Assembly: GCA_963779325.1 (NCBI GenBank) | Contig: CAVZXS010000002.1 | Coordinates: 248,001 to 312,000, forward strand | Direction of reading: 5' to 3' | Source: CAVZXS01 sp963779325 | GTDB taxonomy: Bacteria > Bacteroidota > Bacteroidia > Chitinophagales > Chitinophagaceae | DNA length: 64,000 nucleotides | In this document: piece by piece, positions 1-7,615 of the stretch | How the letters are laid out: every line of letters begins with the position of its first letter | Numbering within the stretch: position 1 is the first letter of the stretch | Translations under genes and position numbers: made by a program | Notes under the pieces: generated by a model | Database searches by the model: none | Told to the model about the DNA's origin: nothing | Seen by the model: the letters and a program-made list of their open reading frames with translations, nothing else

Positions 1-2017
1 ACAGGGAATTATTACCACTCCTAAACATTTTCTTGCTAATGTTGGCGACGGCGGCCGCGATAGTTATCCTATTCACTTTAATGAAAGACTTTTAAAAGAA
101 ATTCATTTGCCTCCTTTTAAAGCAGCTATTGAAAACGGTGCCGGTTCCGTAATGACATCGTATAACTCGGTTGATGGCAGCCCGGCTACTGCAAGTAAAT
201 ATTTATTAAGAGATATTTTAAGGAATCAAATGGGCTTTACCGGTTTTGTTATTTCAGATGCAAGTGCCGTGGGCGGCGCCAATGTGCTTCATTACACGGC
301 AAAAGATTATGCTGATGCAGGTAAGCAAGCTGTTGAAAATGGATTGGATGTAATTTTTCAAACTCAGCACGGTCACTATAAATTATTTATCGAACCTTTT
401 TTAAATGATAGTGTAAATAAAGAACATATTAATGAAGCAGTGACCCGCGTATTAACTGCAAAATTTAAGTTGGGTTTATTCGAAAATCCATACAGCAGAC
501 CGGATACAAACATTCTGCAACAGCAAATCATAAACCGTAGTTTGGCAAAAGAAGCAGCTGCAAAATCATTTGTGTTGCTGCAAAATAGAAATCAACTGCT
601 TCCTCTTAATAAAAAGTTGAACTCAATTGCCGTAATTGGAGAAGATGGAAAAGTAGGGCGTTTGGGCGGTTACAGCGGACCCGGTATCCGGGTTGTTTCT
701 GTTTATGATGGTATAAAACAATTTGCAGGTAATAAAATAAAAATAAACTATGCTGAAGGTGCAGGCAGAAATGAAATTGAGTATACAGCCATTCCTGAGG
801 AATATTTATTTACCAATGAAAGTTTAAAACAAAACGGGCTTACCGGAAATTATTATAAAAATATTACGCAAGCGGGCGAAGCTGCAAAACGAACAGATGC
901 GGCAATTGATTTTAACTGGACTTTGTACGGACCCGATAACCTGCAGGTGAATCAATTTTACAGCGTACAATGGTCAGGCATTTTACGTTCCCCGGTAACA
1001 GGTAATTATAAAATAGGGTTGGAAGGAAACGACGGGTACCGTTTATTCATTGATGAAAAACTGGTGATCGACCGATGGAAAAAACAAAGTTGGCATACTG
1101 AATTGATTCCGTTTCAATTTAAAAAAGATAAAACGTATAAGCTGCGTATTGAGTTTTATGAGCCGGAAGGCAATGCCCGGATAAAACTGATCTGGAATGC
1201 AGGCGTAGAAAATAAATGGCGGTCGAAAATAAAACAGGCAGTTAGTTTGGCACAACAATCAGATGTGGCTATCGTTGTCGCAGGTATTATCGAAGGTGAG
1301 TTTCTGGACAGGGCAATACTAACATTGCCGGGCAAACAGGAAGATTTGATACAAGCTATTGCCGCAACAGGCAAACCCGTTATAGTTTTATTGGTTGGAG
1401 GCAGTGCAATAGAAATGAGTAACTGGATTAAGAATGTAAACAGTGTCGTGCAAATATGGTACCCGGGAGAAGCAGGAGGAGAAGCTGTGGCCGATATGTT
1501 ATTTGGTATAACAAACCCCGGAGGCCGCTTACCTGTTACATTTCCTTTGCAAGCAGGGCAATTGCCTTTGGTGTACAATCATAAACCAACAGGTCGCGGC
1601 AATGATTATGTAAACCTGAGTGGCCAGCCATTATTTCCGTTTGGTTATGGATTAAGTTATACAAACTTTGAATACAGCAATATGCAGATAAGTAAAGCAG
1701 TTATTAATAGTGATGAAAGCTTAACTGTAAGTTGTAACATTAAGAATACGGGTAAACTTACCGGTGATGAGGTTGTACAACTATATCTTCATGATGAATT
1801 GGCTTCTGTGGTACGACCTGTAGCTGAGTTAAAAGCATTTGAGCGAATCAGCTTAAAACCGGATGAAAGCAAAACCGTTACATTCAATCTAAACCCTGAA
1901 ACATTTAAGATGTATAATCGGCAAATGCAATGGGTAACAGAACCGGGAGATTTCAGGATTATGTTGGGTGCTTCCGTTAAAGATACCAGGCTTTGGAGGA
2001 TGGTTACTGTAAAGTAA
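1..2017 (+). CDS. Glycoside hydrolase family 3 beta-glucosidase with PA14 insert (5' end outside window)
   Basis: GH3 enzyme that should release terminal sugars from beta-linked glycans in the periplasm or outside. The frame is open from base 2, so the N-terminus lies outside the window; the visible part begins in the barrel with the KHF...GGRDSYPIHF segment. The probable nucleophile Asp is in FVISDASAVGG (codon 257-259). The C-terminal sandwich domain has the GIIEGEFLDR region expected to carry the acid/base Glu. It is interrupted by a PA14 module (about bases 832-1200, containing GNDGYRLFID), a carbohydrate-binding insert known in other GH3 enzymes. A fibronectin III-like domain ends the protein (FGYGLSYTNFEYS to the stop). 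The residues after the nucleophile are Ala-Ser, whereas the two other GH3 proteins here have Tyr or Trp. Family assignment is firm; substrate is unknown. Confidence 0.93.
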   Translation, partial: QGIITTPKHFLANVGDGGRDSYPIHFNERLLKEIHLPPFKAAIENGAGSVMTSYNSVDGSPATASKYLLRDILRNQMGFTGFVISDASAVGGANVLHYTAKDYADAGKQAVENGLDVIFQTQHGHYKLFIEPFLNDSVNKEHINEAVTRVLTAKFKLGLFENPYSRPDTNILQQQIINRSLAKEAAAKSFVLLQNRNQLLPLNKKLNSIAVIGEDGKVGRLGGYSGPGIRVVSVYDGIKQFAGNKIKINYAEGAGRNEIEYTAIPEEYLFTNESLKQNGLTGNYYKNITQAGEAAKRTDAAIDFNWTLYGPDNLQVNQFYSVQWSGILRSPVTGNYKIGLEGNDGYRLFIDEKLVIDRWKKQSWHTELIPFQFKKDKTYKLRIEFYEPEGNARIKLIWNAGVENKWRSKIKQAVSLAQQSDVAIVVAGIIEGEFLDRAILTLPGKQEDLIQAIAATGKPVIVLLVGGSAIEMSNWIKNVNSVVQIWYPGEAGGEAVADMLFGITNPGGRLPVTFPLQAGQLPLVYNHKPTGRGNDYVNLSGQPLFPFGYGLSYTNFEYSNMQISKAVINSDESLTVSCNIKNTGKLTGDEVVQLYLHDELASVVRPVAELKAFERISLKPDESKTVTFNLNPETFKMYNRQMQWVTEPGDFRIMLGASVKDTRLWRMVTVK

Positions 2018-2129
2018 AGTTTTAATTACTGTCAATCGAACCCTTTTTAAAATAAAAAACTATTCTTTACCGCAGCTAATTCTGTTTAATTATTAGTAGA
2101 TTTAGGTGATAATAACATTTTAATTTAGC

Positions 2130-2897
2130 ATGACACTTACCGAAGATTATTTACTAAAATGCTCCGGCATTATTGAAACGATAAAAGCACAGCAACCGCA
2201 AATACAACAAACAGCCAAGTGGTTCGCCGAAAGTATTTTAGCCGGCCGGGTAGTGCATTTGTTTGGCACCGGCCATAGCCGTATAATGGTAGAAGAAATG
2301 TGGCCGCGGTACGGTTCATTTCCGGGTTTCAATCCTATTGTTGAATTATCACTCACATTTCATAACAATGTAACCGGTGCTAACGGGCAACGTCAAGCCA
2401 TGTTCTTAGAAAATGTACCGGGCTTGGCCGAAAGAATTTTGCGCAACTTTAATTTGAGTGAAAAAGATTGTGCCCTGGTGGTTTCATCAAGTGGCAGCAA
2501 TATTGTACCAATCGAAATGGCGGAGTTGTTTCAGCAGAAGAAAATAAAAACCGTTGTGTTAATAACAAAAGAACATTCGGCGAAAAGTAAAAGCAAAAGA
2601 GCGGACGGGAAAAAATTGAGTGACTTTGCAGATGTGATTTTAGATACCGGTGCACCGGTTGGCGACTCCATGATTTATATTGACGGATTAGAAACACCTG
2701 TAGCACCCGGTTCAACAGTGGGGGGTATTATAATTATTAACAGCATTAAAGCGGAAGTAGCAAAGTTGCTTACAGAAGCAGGACAACCACCAAAGGTGTT
2801 AACTGCAACTGCTATAGTTGGCGATGAAAAAGCAAAAAAATTATTTGAAGCAGCGTATGATGAACATTCGCAAAGAATGGCAAAGCTTAGCCCCTAA
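2130..2897 (+). CDS. SIS-domain sugar isomerase-like protein (UPF0309 type)
   Basis: A 255-residue SIS (sugar isomerase) domain protein of the UPF0309 type. Such proteins bind phosphosugars and are usually isomerases, deaminases or etherases, or their regulators. Visible hallmarks are HLFGTGHSRIMVEEMWPR near residue 45, and the phosphate-binding serine run VVSSSGSN near residue 112. It is the first gene of a co-directional group with a MetE-like enzyme, a NagB-type deaminase and an MFS transporter, so a role in amino-sugar phosphate metabolism is likely but inferred. The last residues (KLSP) and the TAA stop come from an interspersed palindromic element that begins at the 3' end, so the native C-terminus may have been changed. 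Confidence 0.85.
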   Translation: MTLTEDYLLKCSGIIETIKAQQPQIQQTAKWFAESILAGRVVHLFGTGHSRIMVEEMWPRYGSFPGFNPIVELSLTFHNNVTGANGQRQAMFLENVPGLAERILRNFNLSEKDCALVVSSSGSNIVPIEMAELFQQKKIKTVVLITKEHSAKSKSKRADGKKLSDFADVILDTGAPVGDSMIYIDGLETPVAPGSTVGGIIIINSIKAEVAKLLTEAGQPPKVLTATAIVGDEKAKKLFEAAYDEHSQRMAKLSP

Positions 2898-2919
2898 ACC
2901 CCATGAAGGGAGCTTAGGA
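2884..2919. repeat. Palindromic element at the 3' end of the SIS gene
   Basis: G/C-rich element of the form TAGCCCCTAAACCCC, a short loop, then GAAGGGAGCTTA. It is related to the CCCC(T/A)n...GGGG elements found inside genes further along. It supplies the stop codon (2895-2897) of the preceding gene. Confidence 0.6.
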
Positions 2920-3039
2920 GACTAATACTTTATAGAGCATTAGTCTTTTTGCAGAAATTATCCTCTGCATATTAAAGTTGAAGAAAGAACGAATGAACAT
3001 GTGGAAGATAAAATGTTTAGAGAAGGTATGAAGTACCGT

Positions 3040-3077
3040 TCCTCTCTTTCGGAGAGGGAGAAGGAGGGTGAGGCCAA
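3040..3077. repeat. CTCTC/GAGAG palindromic element
   Basis: CCTCTCTTTCGGAGAGG hairpin followed by a GGAGGGTGAGG tail. The same CTCTCCnnnGGAGAG core plus GGTGAGG tail occurs near 34830, 35695 and 20590. It lies in the gap before the MetE-like gene. Confidence 0.6.
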
Positions 3078-3175
3078 GCTCAATAGAATTAATGTTGTAC
3101 AAGAGTGCGACGCCAATGAAGCTAAATGGAAATACAATTGTTTGGCACCAAAAATATTTTGTGAAAAAAATAAAA

Positions 3176-4246
3176 ATGATGAATACTAATAAACCTTTAA
3201 ACACCCCTTTAGGGGATGGGGGTACAACCCCAATTCGCACAACAGTAGTAGGCAGCTATCCCTTCCCGGGTTGGCTGGAGTTTGCTTCGCAAAACATGGA
3301 TAAATTCGGCAAAGCCGATATTGAAGAAATTATTGAAGACGCTGTGATTGCGGCTATTCATGACCAGGTAACGGCCGGACTTGATGTAATAACCGATGGC
3401 GAGCAAACTCGTTTGGATTTTAATTTATCTTTTTACGGATTTATCAACGGCATTGAAAACAATGATACCGAAACAAGAAAATTTGGTCCTGCTGCACATG
3501 ACCAACGCGGTAAAAATAATATTGTAGGCGATTTGGTTGCACCCAATGGTTTAGGCGCCGTTGCCGAGTTTTTGCGATTGAAAAAATTAGCGCCTGCCGG
3601 GCCGATACTGAAGGCAAGTGTGCCGGGCCCTTTTACATTAAGCGGAAGATTATTGCCTAATGCAAAATATAAAGATCGCTACGCCATCACTGAAGCGTTA
3701 TTACCCATCATAAGCAAAGAACTGGAAGCATTGGTAGCAGCAGGTTGTACCGAGATAACCGTGGATGAACCCAGCATGAGTTGTTATGCCTATAAAGAAG
3801 ACACGAAAAGATTTGTAGATATTTTTAACAGAACAGTAAAAGGAATTGCAGGTAAATGTAATCTGAGTACGCATTTATGTTTCGGAAATTTTAAAGGAAG
3901 GCCTGTAGGATTCAGGACTTTAAAACCCATGCTGCCCGATTTTTTAGAAATGAATGTGGATGAAATTCATATTGAAATGGCGAACAGGGAATTTGCCGAA
4001 ATAGAATTATTAAAACCATTTGCAGAAAAAATGAATGTGGCTGTAGGTATCATTGATGTAAAAAATTATTATATAGAAACCGTGGATGATGTAGTGGAGA
4101 GAATTAATCGTTGCTTAAAATATATACCTGCTGAAAAATTATCGGTAGCGCCGGATTGCGGCTTAAGTCAAACAGCCAGGTGGGCGTCAAGACAAAAATT
4201 GATGAATATGGTAAAAGGAGCTAAGAAAGTAAGAGAAAATTTGTAA
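3176..4246 (+). CDS. MetE-like cobalamin-independent methyltransferase, single C-terminal-type barrel
   Basis: A 356-residue protein matching only the catalytic half of methionine synthase MetE (about 750 residues in E. coli). It carries the complete zinc/thiol-activation set: H233 and C235 in STHLCFGN, E267 in IHIEMANRE, and C328 in APDCGLSQ. It should therefore activate a thiol such as homocysteine for methyl transfer; the methyl donor is unknown. The ATG at 3176 was chosen because the family-typical TTVVGSYPFPGW follows about 20 residues later; a second in-frame ATG is at 3179. Residues 8-19 (PLNTPLGDGGTTP) are encoded by a palindromic repeat and look inserted. The next gene starts 4 bases after the stop. 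Its place among amino-sugar genes is unusual for a methionine synthase. Confidence 0.85.
   Translation: MMNTNKPLNTPLGDGGTTPIRTTVVGSYPFPGWLEFASQNMDKFGKADIEEIIEDAVIAAIHDQVTAGLDVITDGEQTRLDFNLSFYGFINGIENNDTETRKFGPAAHDQRGKNNIVGDLVAPNGLGAVAEFLRLKKLAPAGPILKASVPGPFTLSGRLLPNAKYKDRYAITEALLPIISKELEALVAAGCTEITVDEPSMSCYAYKEDTKRFVDIFNRTVKGIAGKCNLSTHLCFGNFKGRPVGFRTLKPMLPDFLEMNVDEIHIEMANREFAEIELLKPFAEKMNVAVGIIDVKNYYIETVDDVVERINRCLKYIPAEKLSVAPDCGLSQTARWASRQKLMNMVKGAKKVRENL
3193..3232. repeat. In-frame palindromic element inside the MetE-like gene
   Basis: CCCCTTTAGGGG (3204-3215) followed by ATGGGGG and ACAACCCC. It adds about 12 residues, including PLGDGG, ahead of the conserved N-terminus. The same CCCCTTTnGGGGATGGGGG core and the same PLGDGG peptide occur in the GH97 gene. 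Confidence 0.7.
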
Positions 4247-4250
4247 TGTT

Positions 4251-4976
4251 ATGCAATTAGAAATTTATAAAGATTACGAGACGCTATCTGCGCATGCTGC
4301 TGATGAAATTGTTGAGTTGGTTAAAAATAAGCCAAATGCAGTTATATGTCTTGCATCAGGCGATACGCCGCGTCTTACCTGTACATGTACGGTAGAAAAA
4401 GCGATAAAAGAAAAAGTAGATTTCAGTCAATGTACTTTCATCGGCCTTGATGAATGGGTGGGTGTGCCGCCGGAGAATAAAGGAAGTTGTAATTGGTTTT
4501 TTCAAAGCCTTTTTTTGCAACCGTTGAAAATGCCTGCAGCAAATATTCATCTTTTCAATTCAATGTCAGATGACCTTGCCGGCGAATGCGGTAAAATGGA
4601 TGCCGTCATTGCTGCCAAGGGAGTAATAGATTTAATGATTGTCGGTATTGGTATGAACGGGCATATCGGTTTTAATGAGCCGGGTGTTTCTTTCGATAAC
4701 TATTCTCATGTCATCGGCCTTGATCCGATAACTTTATTCGTTGGTCAAAAATATTTTACTGAAACAGTTAAACTCAGTAAAGGAATAACGCTTGGTTTAA
4801 AACATTTGGTGGAATCTAAAAAAGTATTGCTGATTGCCAACGGAAATAAAAAAGCTGAAGTAATAAAAAAAACGGTTGAAGGAATAATTACAAATTCTTT
4901 TCCTGCAAGTATTATGCAACTGCATGCAAACGGCTTTGTCCTGGTAGATGAATCAGCAAGTTCATTATTAGAATAA
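4251..4976 (+). CDS. nagB: Glucosamine-6-phosphate deaminase / 6-phosphogluconolactonase family protein
   Basis: A 241-residue NagB/RpiA-fold protein. NagB converts glucosamine-6-phosphate to fructose-6-phosphate and ammonia in the cytoplasm. GLDEWVG (D67) and GIGMNGHIGFNEPG (H138, E143) match the catalytic segments of the deaminase branch better than those of the lactonase branch. The gene starts 4 bases after the MetE-like stop and ends 13 bases before the MFS gene, so all three are probably one transcript. The protein is a little shorter than E. coli NagB (266 residues). A specialised amino-sugar substrate is possible given the neighbours. Confidence 0.87.
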   Translation: MQLEIYKDYETLSAHAADEIVELVKNKPNAVICLASGDTPRLTCTCTVEKAIKEKVDFSQCTFIGLDEWVGVPPENKGSCNWFFQSLFLQPLKMPAANIHLFNSMSDDLAGECGKMDAVIAAKGVIDLMIVGIGMNGHIGFNEPGVSFDNYSHVIGLDPITLFVGQKYFTETVKLSKGITLGLKHLVESKKVLLIANGNKKAEVIKKTVEGIITNSFPASIMQLHANGFVLVDESASSLLE

Positions 4977-4989
4977 CCAAAATCAATTA

Positions 4990-6165
4990 ATGAGTAAAGC
5001 CACCGTTCTTCGTATTTTATATTTCCTGGTTTTTTGTTGCACAGGTGCCTGGCTGCCAAAGCTGGCGGATTTTTGTATCAGCAAGGGATTTAGTTCCGGG
5101 CAAATGAGTTTGTTGCTGAGCATTACACCTGTTATGATGTTTGCAGTGCAGCCGCTGTACGGCATGATGGCGGATAGGCTGGGGTATAAAAAAACATTGC
5201 TTATTGCTTCTTTGTTTTCATCAGTAAGCTACTTGGGTTACTTATACAATGGAGGAGGTTATTGGTGGTTTGTTACTGTAACTGTTGTCATGTCTGTATT
5301 TTACAATACCATTCAGCCGGTGCTTGACAGTATTGCACTGCAGGTTTCAAAAAGCGATTCAAAATTTTCATACGGTACATTGCGCATTTTTGGAGCAGCC
5401 GGCTGGGCATTTACCGCTATTATTACCGGGCAGGTAATTGACGCGGTGGATATCACCGTAATTTTTATTGTTTCATTTGTTACCATGTTTCTTGTTTTTC
5501 TTTTTTCTTTTTGGCTTAAAGATGAGACGCTTAATAAAACTGCTGTTGAACAAAACACTTACAGCAATATTATCGATGTTATTAAAAACCGACAACTGTT
5601 GTTTTTATTGTTTTGTGTATTCGTTATTTCTGCCGGCGCCACTACCATCTGGAATTTTTATTCCACTTATATGAAGGAGAATGGCGCCTCCGATTCGTTA
5701 GTCGGATATGGTTTATCTTTTCAGGGCCTTTGTGAATTGCCCTTATTTTATTTTTCGGCAAGAATAATTTTACGGCTGAAGTTAAAAACTACCTTACTTA
5801 TTACTATACTCGCCACCGCAATACGAATGTTGTTATACAGCGCCGTTAAAAACCCTTATGCCGCCTTACCTATTGAAGTATTGCACGGTTTTTCCTGGAG
5901 TTTGTTTTGGGTGGTATGTGTGGAGTATGTAAACAAACTGGTAGATGAAAGGTGGATGGCAACAGGGCAATCGTTGTTATATGCTTCATACTTTGGCATT
6001 GGAGCCATTGCCGGCAATTACTGGACGGGTTTTTTAAAAGAGTATAAGCAAATGCAGATTGCAGATATATTTTTATTGAATGCAGGAATTATTTTTATAA
6101 CAGGAGTTGTAGTTTTGGTTTTTATGAAAGATAAAAGCGCAAACTCAATTGCTGCACCAAATTAA
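4990..6165 (+). CDS. MFS transporter (MFS_1-like, nucleoside:H+ symporter-related)
   Basis: A 391-residue inner-membrane transporter with about 12 hydrophobic segments. The first loop contains GMMADRLGYKKTLL, the MFS loop 2-3 signature. The overall pattern (QPLYGMMADR, FYNTIQPVLDSIAL, YGTLRIFGAAGWA) is that of the MFS_1-like/NHS group that imports nucleosides or small sugars. It follows nagB by 13 bases and probably imports the substrate metabolised by the three upstream enzymes; that link is inferred from position only. Confidence 0.88.
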   Translation: MSKATVLRILYFLVFCCTGAWLPKLADFCISKGFSSGQMSLLLSITPVMMFAVQPLYGMMADRLGYKKTLLIASLFSSVSYLGYLYNGGGYWWFVTVTVVMSVFYNTIQPVLDSIALQVSKSDSKFSYGTLRIFGAAGWAFTAIITGQVIDAVDITVIFIVSFVTMFLVFLFSFWLKDETLNKTAVEQNTYSNIIDVIKNRQLLFLLFCVFVISAGATTIWNFYSTYMKENGASDSLVGYGLSFQGLCELPLFYFSARIILRLKLKTTLLITILATAIRMLLYSAVKNPYAALPIEVLHGFSWSLFWVVCVEYVNKLVDERWMATGQSLLYASYFGIGAIAGNYWTGFLKEYKQMQIADIFLLNAGIIFITGVVVLVFMKDKSANSIAAPN

Positions 6166-6202
6166 ATAGGCGCTTTTAAAAATGTCTGTTTTTTACCACT
6201 AA

Positions 6203-6433
6203 CTCGCCTGTTTCTCTCACCAACTTTACGTTTCAAAATTTTATCGTTATGAAACGTCACACCCCGATTTTGACTGGCTGCGTATCGCCCTGGAATGCGA
6301 TTGCCATGACTATCAACATTTAGTAAAGGATTATAAAGAATTTACCGGTTTAATTCCGGCGGCTTTTCATGAAGTTGAAAACAATGCACCCGAGAGAAAA
6401 TTTGGATTGAGTGATGGGTATTGTAAAGATTAG
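6203..6433 (+). pseudogene. Remnant of an AraC-family regulator (C-terminal part only)
   Basis: A 76-codon frame opens directly after an in-frame TAA at 6200-6202 and ends at TAG 6431-6433. It encodes the end of an AraC-type DNA-binding domain: HPDFDWLRIALECDCHDYQ, then KDYKEFTGLIPAAFHEVE and NNAPERKFGL. The sensor domain and the first helix-turn-helix are missing and no start codon is suitable, so it is a decayed gene. Its last 75 bases are repeated at 6574-6648. Confidence 0.75.
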
Positions 6434-6455
6434 GGATTTTATAAGCTGTTTCTTG

Positions 6456-6516
6456 TTTGGCTAAAGCCAAGATACCTCTGACTATTTATCCACCGGCTAA
6501 AGCCGGTGGCAATTCA
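6456..6516. repeat. REP-like composite palindrome, copy 1
   Basis: TTTGGCTAAAGCCAA, then a spacer, then CCACCGGCTAAAGCCGGTGG, then AATTCATC. The same two-palindrome layout recurs at 6664-6724 and 7396-7454. Confidence 0.75.
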
Positions 6517-6663
6517 TCGCTGATTTTTTATATAAAAGTCTTCAACAATTACTTCTTTTTTCAAATTGTCTGAGGCGGCTTTTCATGAGGTTGAAAACAA
6601 TGCACCTGAAAGAGAATTTGGATTGAGTGAAGGGTACTATAAAGATTAGGAGTTTATAAGCTG

Positions 6664-6724
6664 TTTGGCTAAAGCCAATACACTTTTACTTTTTTTCACC
6701 GGCTAAAGCCGGCGGCAATTCATC
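6664..6724. repeat. REP-like composite palindrome, copy 2
   Basis: TTTGGCTAAAGCCAATA, then CACTTTTACTTTTTTT, then CCGGCTAAAGCCGGCGG and AATTCATC. Its spacer closely matches copy 3 beside the transposase gene. Confidence 0.75.
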
Positions 6725-6870
6725 GCTGATATTTTGTAATATATCCTTCAACAATTCCTTAGCAAGGAATATTTATTTTGTATTCGATTAATATTAGCTG
6801 CTTCTTTTTTTAATTGCCTCCGTCTTGCAAGTTAATTTTTATTTTCGACTCAACAGTCGTATTTGAATTG

Positions 6871-6930
6871 CCTCCGGCTTTAGCCGGAGGAGAGAAGGAA
6901 CAAATAAATAACTCTCCCGGCTTTAGCCAA
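6871..6930. repeat. REP-like palindromes downstream of the transposase, opposite orientation
   Basis: CCTCCGGCTTTAGCCGGAGG (6871-6890) and CCCGGCTTTAGCCAA (6916-6930). Together with copy 3 on the other side they bracket the transposase gene with GGCTTTAGCC/GGCTAAAGCC palindromes. Confidence 0.72.
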
Positions 6931-6932
6931 AA

Positions 6933-7379
6933 CTATCCCAAATTCTCAGCGAATTTTTGAAACCCGTATTTGCTGATAAACTCATCATATTCCTGTTGAA
7001 ATGTTTTGTGCTTATGATGCTCTTCCTGGTTTTTAATATACTCCCTTACTTTATCAATCATCGATTCTGAAACCGAAACCGCAAAGTACTCATCCTGCCA
7101 TTCAAATTTTTGTTTGGTCAACCATTCCTTGTTAATCCAAAAAGAAGATTCTCCTTTTATCAACTGCACCACTTTCTCAATAGTTTGGTTGGTGCTCAAT
7201 GAAATAAGACAATGGCAATGATCTGAATGTCCGTTTACAAAATCTATGAACACGTCTTTCTTTTTTGCATTATCTTTTATATGGTGCCAAACTTTTTCTC
7301 TTAGCTCTACCGAGTCAAGAAATTGAGCCCTGTTTTTTGTACTCCAAACAAGATGAATATAAACTTTTACAAATGGCAT
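6933..7379 (-). mobile_element. REP-associated tyrosine transposase (RAYT; IS200/Y1 family)
   Basis: A 148-residue single-strand-specific Y1 transposase. The HUH motif is H54-C55-H56 (in GHSDHCHCLISL), and the probable catalytic tyrosine is Y114 in VREYIKNQEEHH. The start (MPFVKVYIHLVWSTKNR) is typical of the IS200/RAYT family and the length is normal, so it looks intact. RAYTs are usually single-copy domesticated enzymes acting on REP palindromes. Here GGCTAAAGCC palindromes lie 3 bases beyond its stop and 17 bases upstream of its start, which supports a RAYT rather than a classical IS. No target-site duplication can be expected for this class. Confidence 0.88.
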
Positions 7380-7395
7380 AATAATGTATTTATTG

Positions 7396-7454
7396 TTTGG
7401 CTAAAGCCAATAGACTTTTACTTTTCCCGGCCGGCTAAAGCCGGCGGTAATTCA
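7396..7454. repeat. REP-like composite palindrome, copy 3
   Basis: TTTGGCTAAAGCCAATA, ACTTTTACTTTTCCCGG, CCGGCTAAAGCCGGCGG, AATTCATCC. It lies directly upstream of the RAYT start codon and matches copies 1 and 2 in layout. Confidence 0.75.
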
Positions 7455-7584
7455 TCCTTTTTTTAAAATTAATTTCTACTTCAAAAAGAGTTCATCATTG
7501 TTATACAGTTGACCGAAGCCCTGAAGCAATATACAAACCTTACCCGGGTTCTGCGATGTCGCCAGTGTCGCTCAATCAGGGAAT

Positions 7585-7600
7585 CCTGATAGCTATCGGG
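7585..7600. repeat. CCTGATAGCTATCGGG palindrome
   Basis: A short palindrome around GATAGCTATC. Related forms occur at 20581-20596 (CCCGATTACTATCGGG) and 35708-35723 (CCGATAGCTATCGG). It lies just beyond the stop of the Rieske oxygenase gene and may be either a terminator stem or an interspersed repeat. Confidence 0.5.
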
Positions 7601-7615
7601 ACCGGCAACAAAAAA

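Larger units (their letters stand above)
6358..6757 (+). repeat. Imperfect tandem duplication of AraC remnant 3' end plus GGCTAAAGCC palindromes
   Basis: Unit 1 (6358-6551) and unit 2 (6574-6757) share the coding end AAFHEVENNAPER...G(L)SxGYxKD-stop, the following TTTATAAGCTGTTT, both GGCTAAAGCC palindromes, AATTCATCGCTGAT, and the closing TTCAACAATT. They differ by scattered substitutions and small indels, so the duplication is not recent. Confidence 0.75.

Noticed and set aside
6456..7454. CRISPR array suggested by regularly recurring palindromes
   Set aside because: Repeats are not evenly spaced, the spacers are conserved rather than unique, and no cas gene is nearby; a RAYT gene explains them better.
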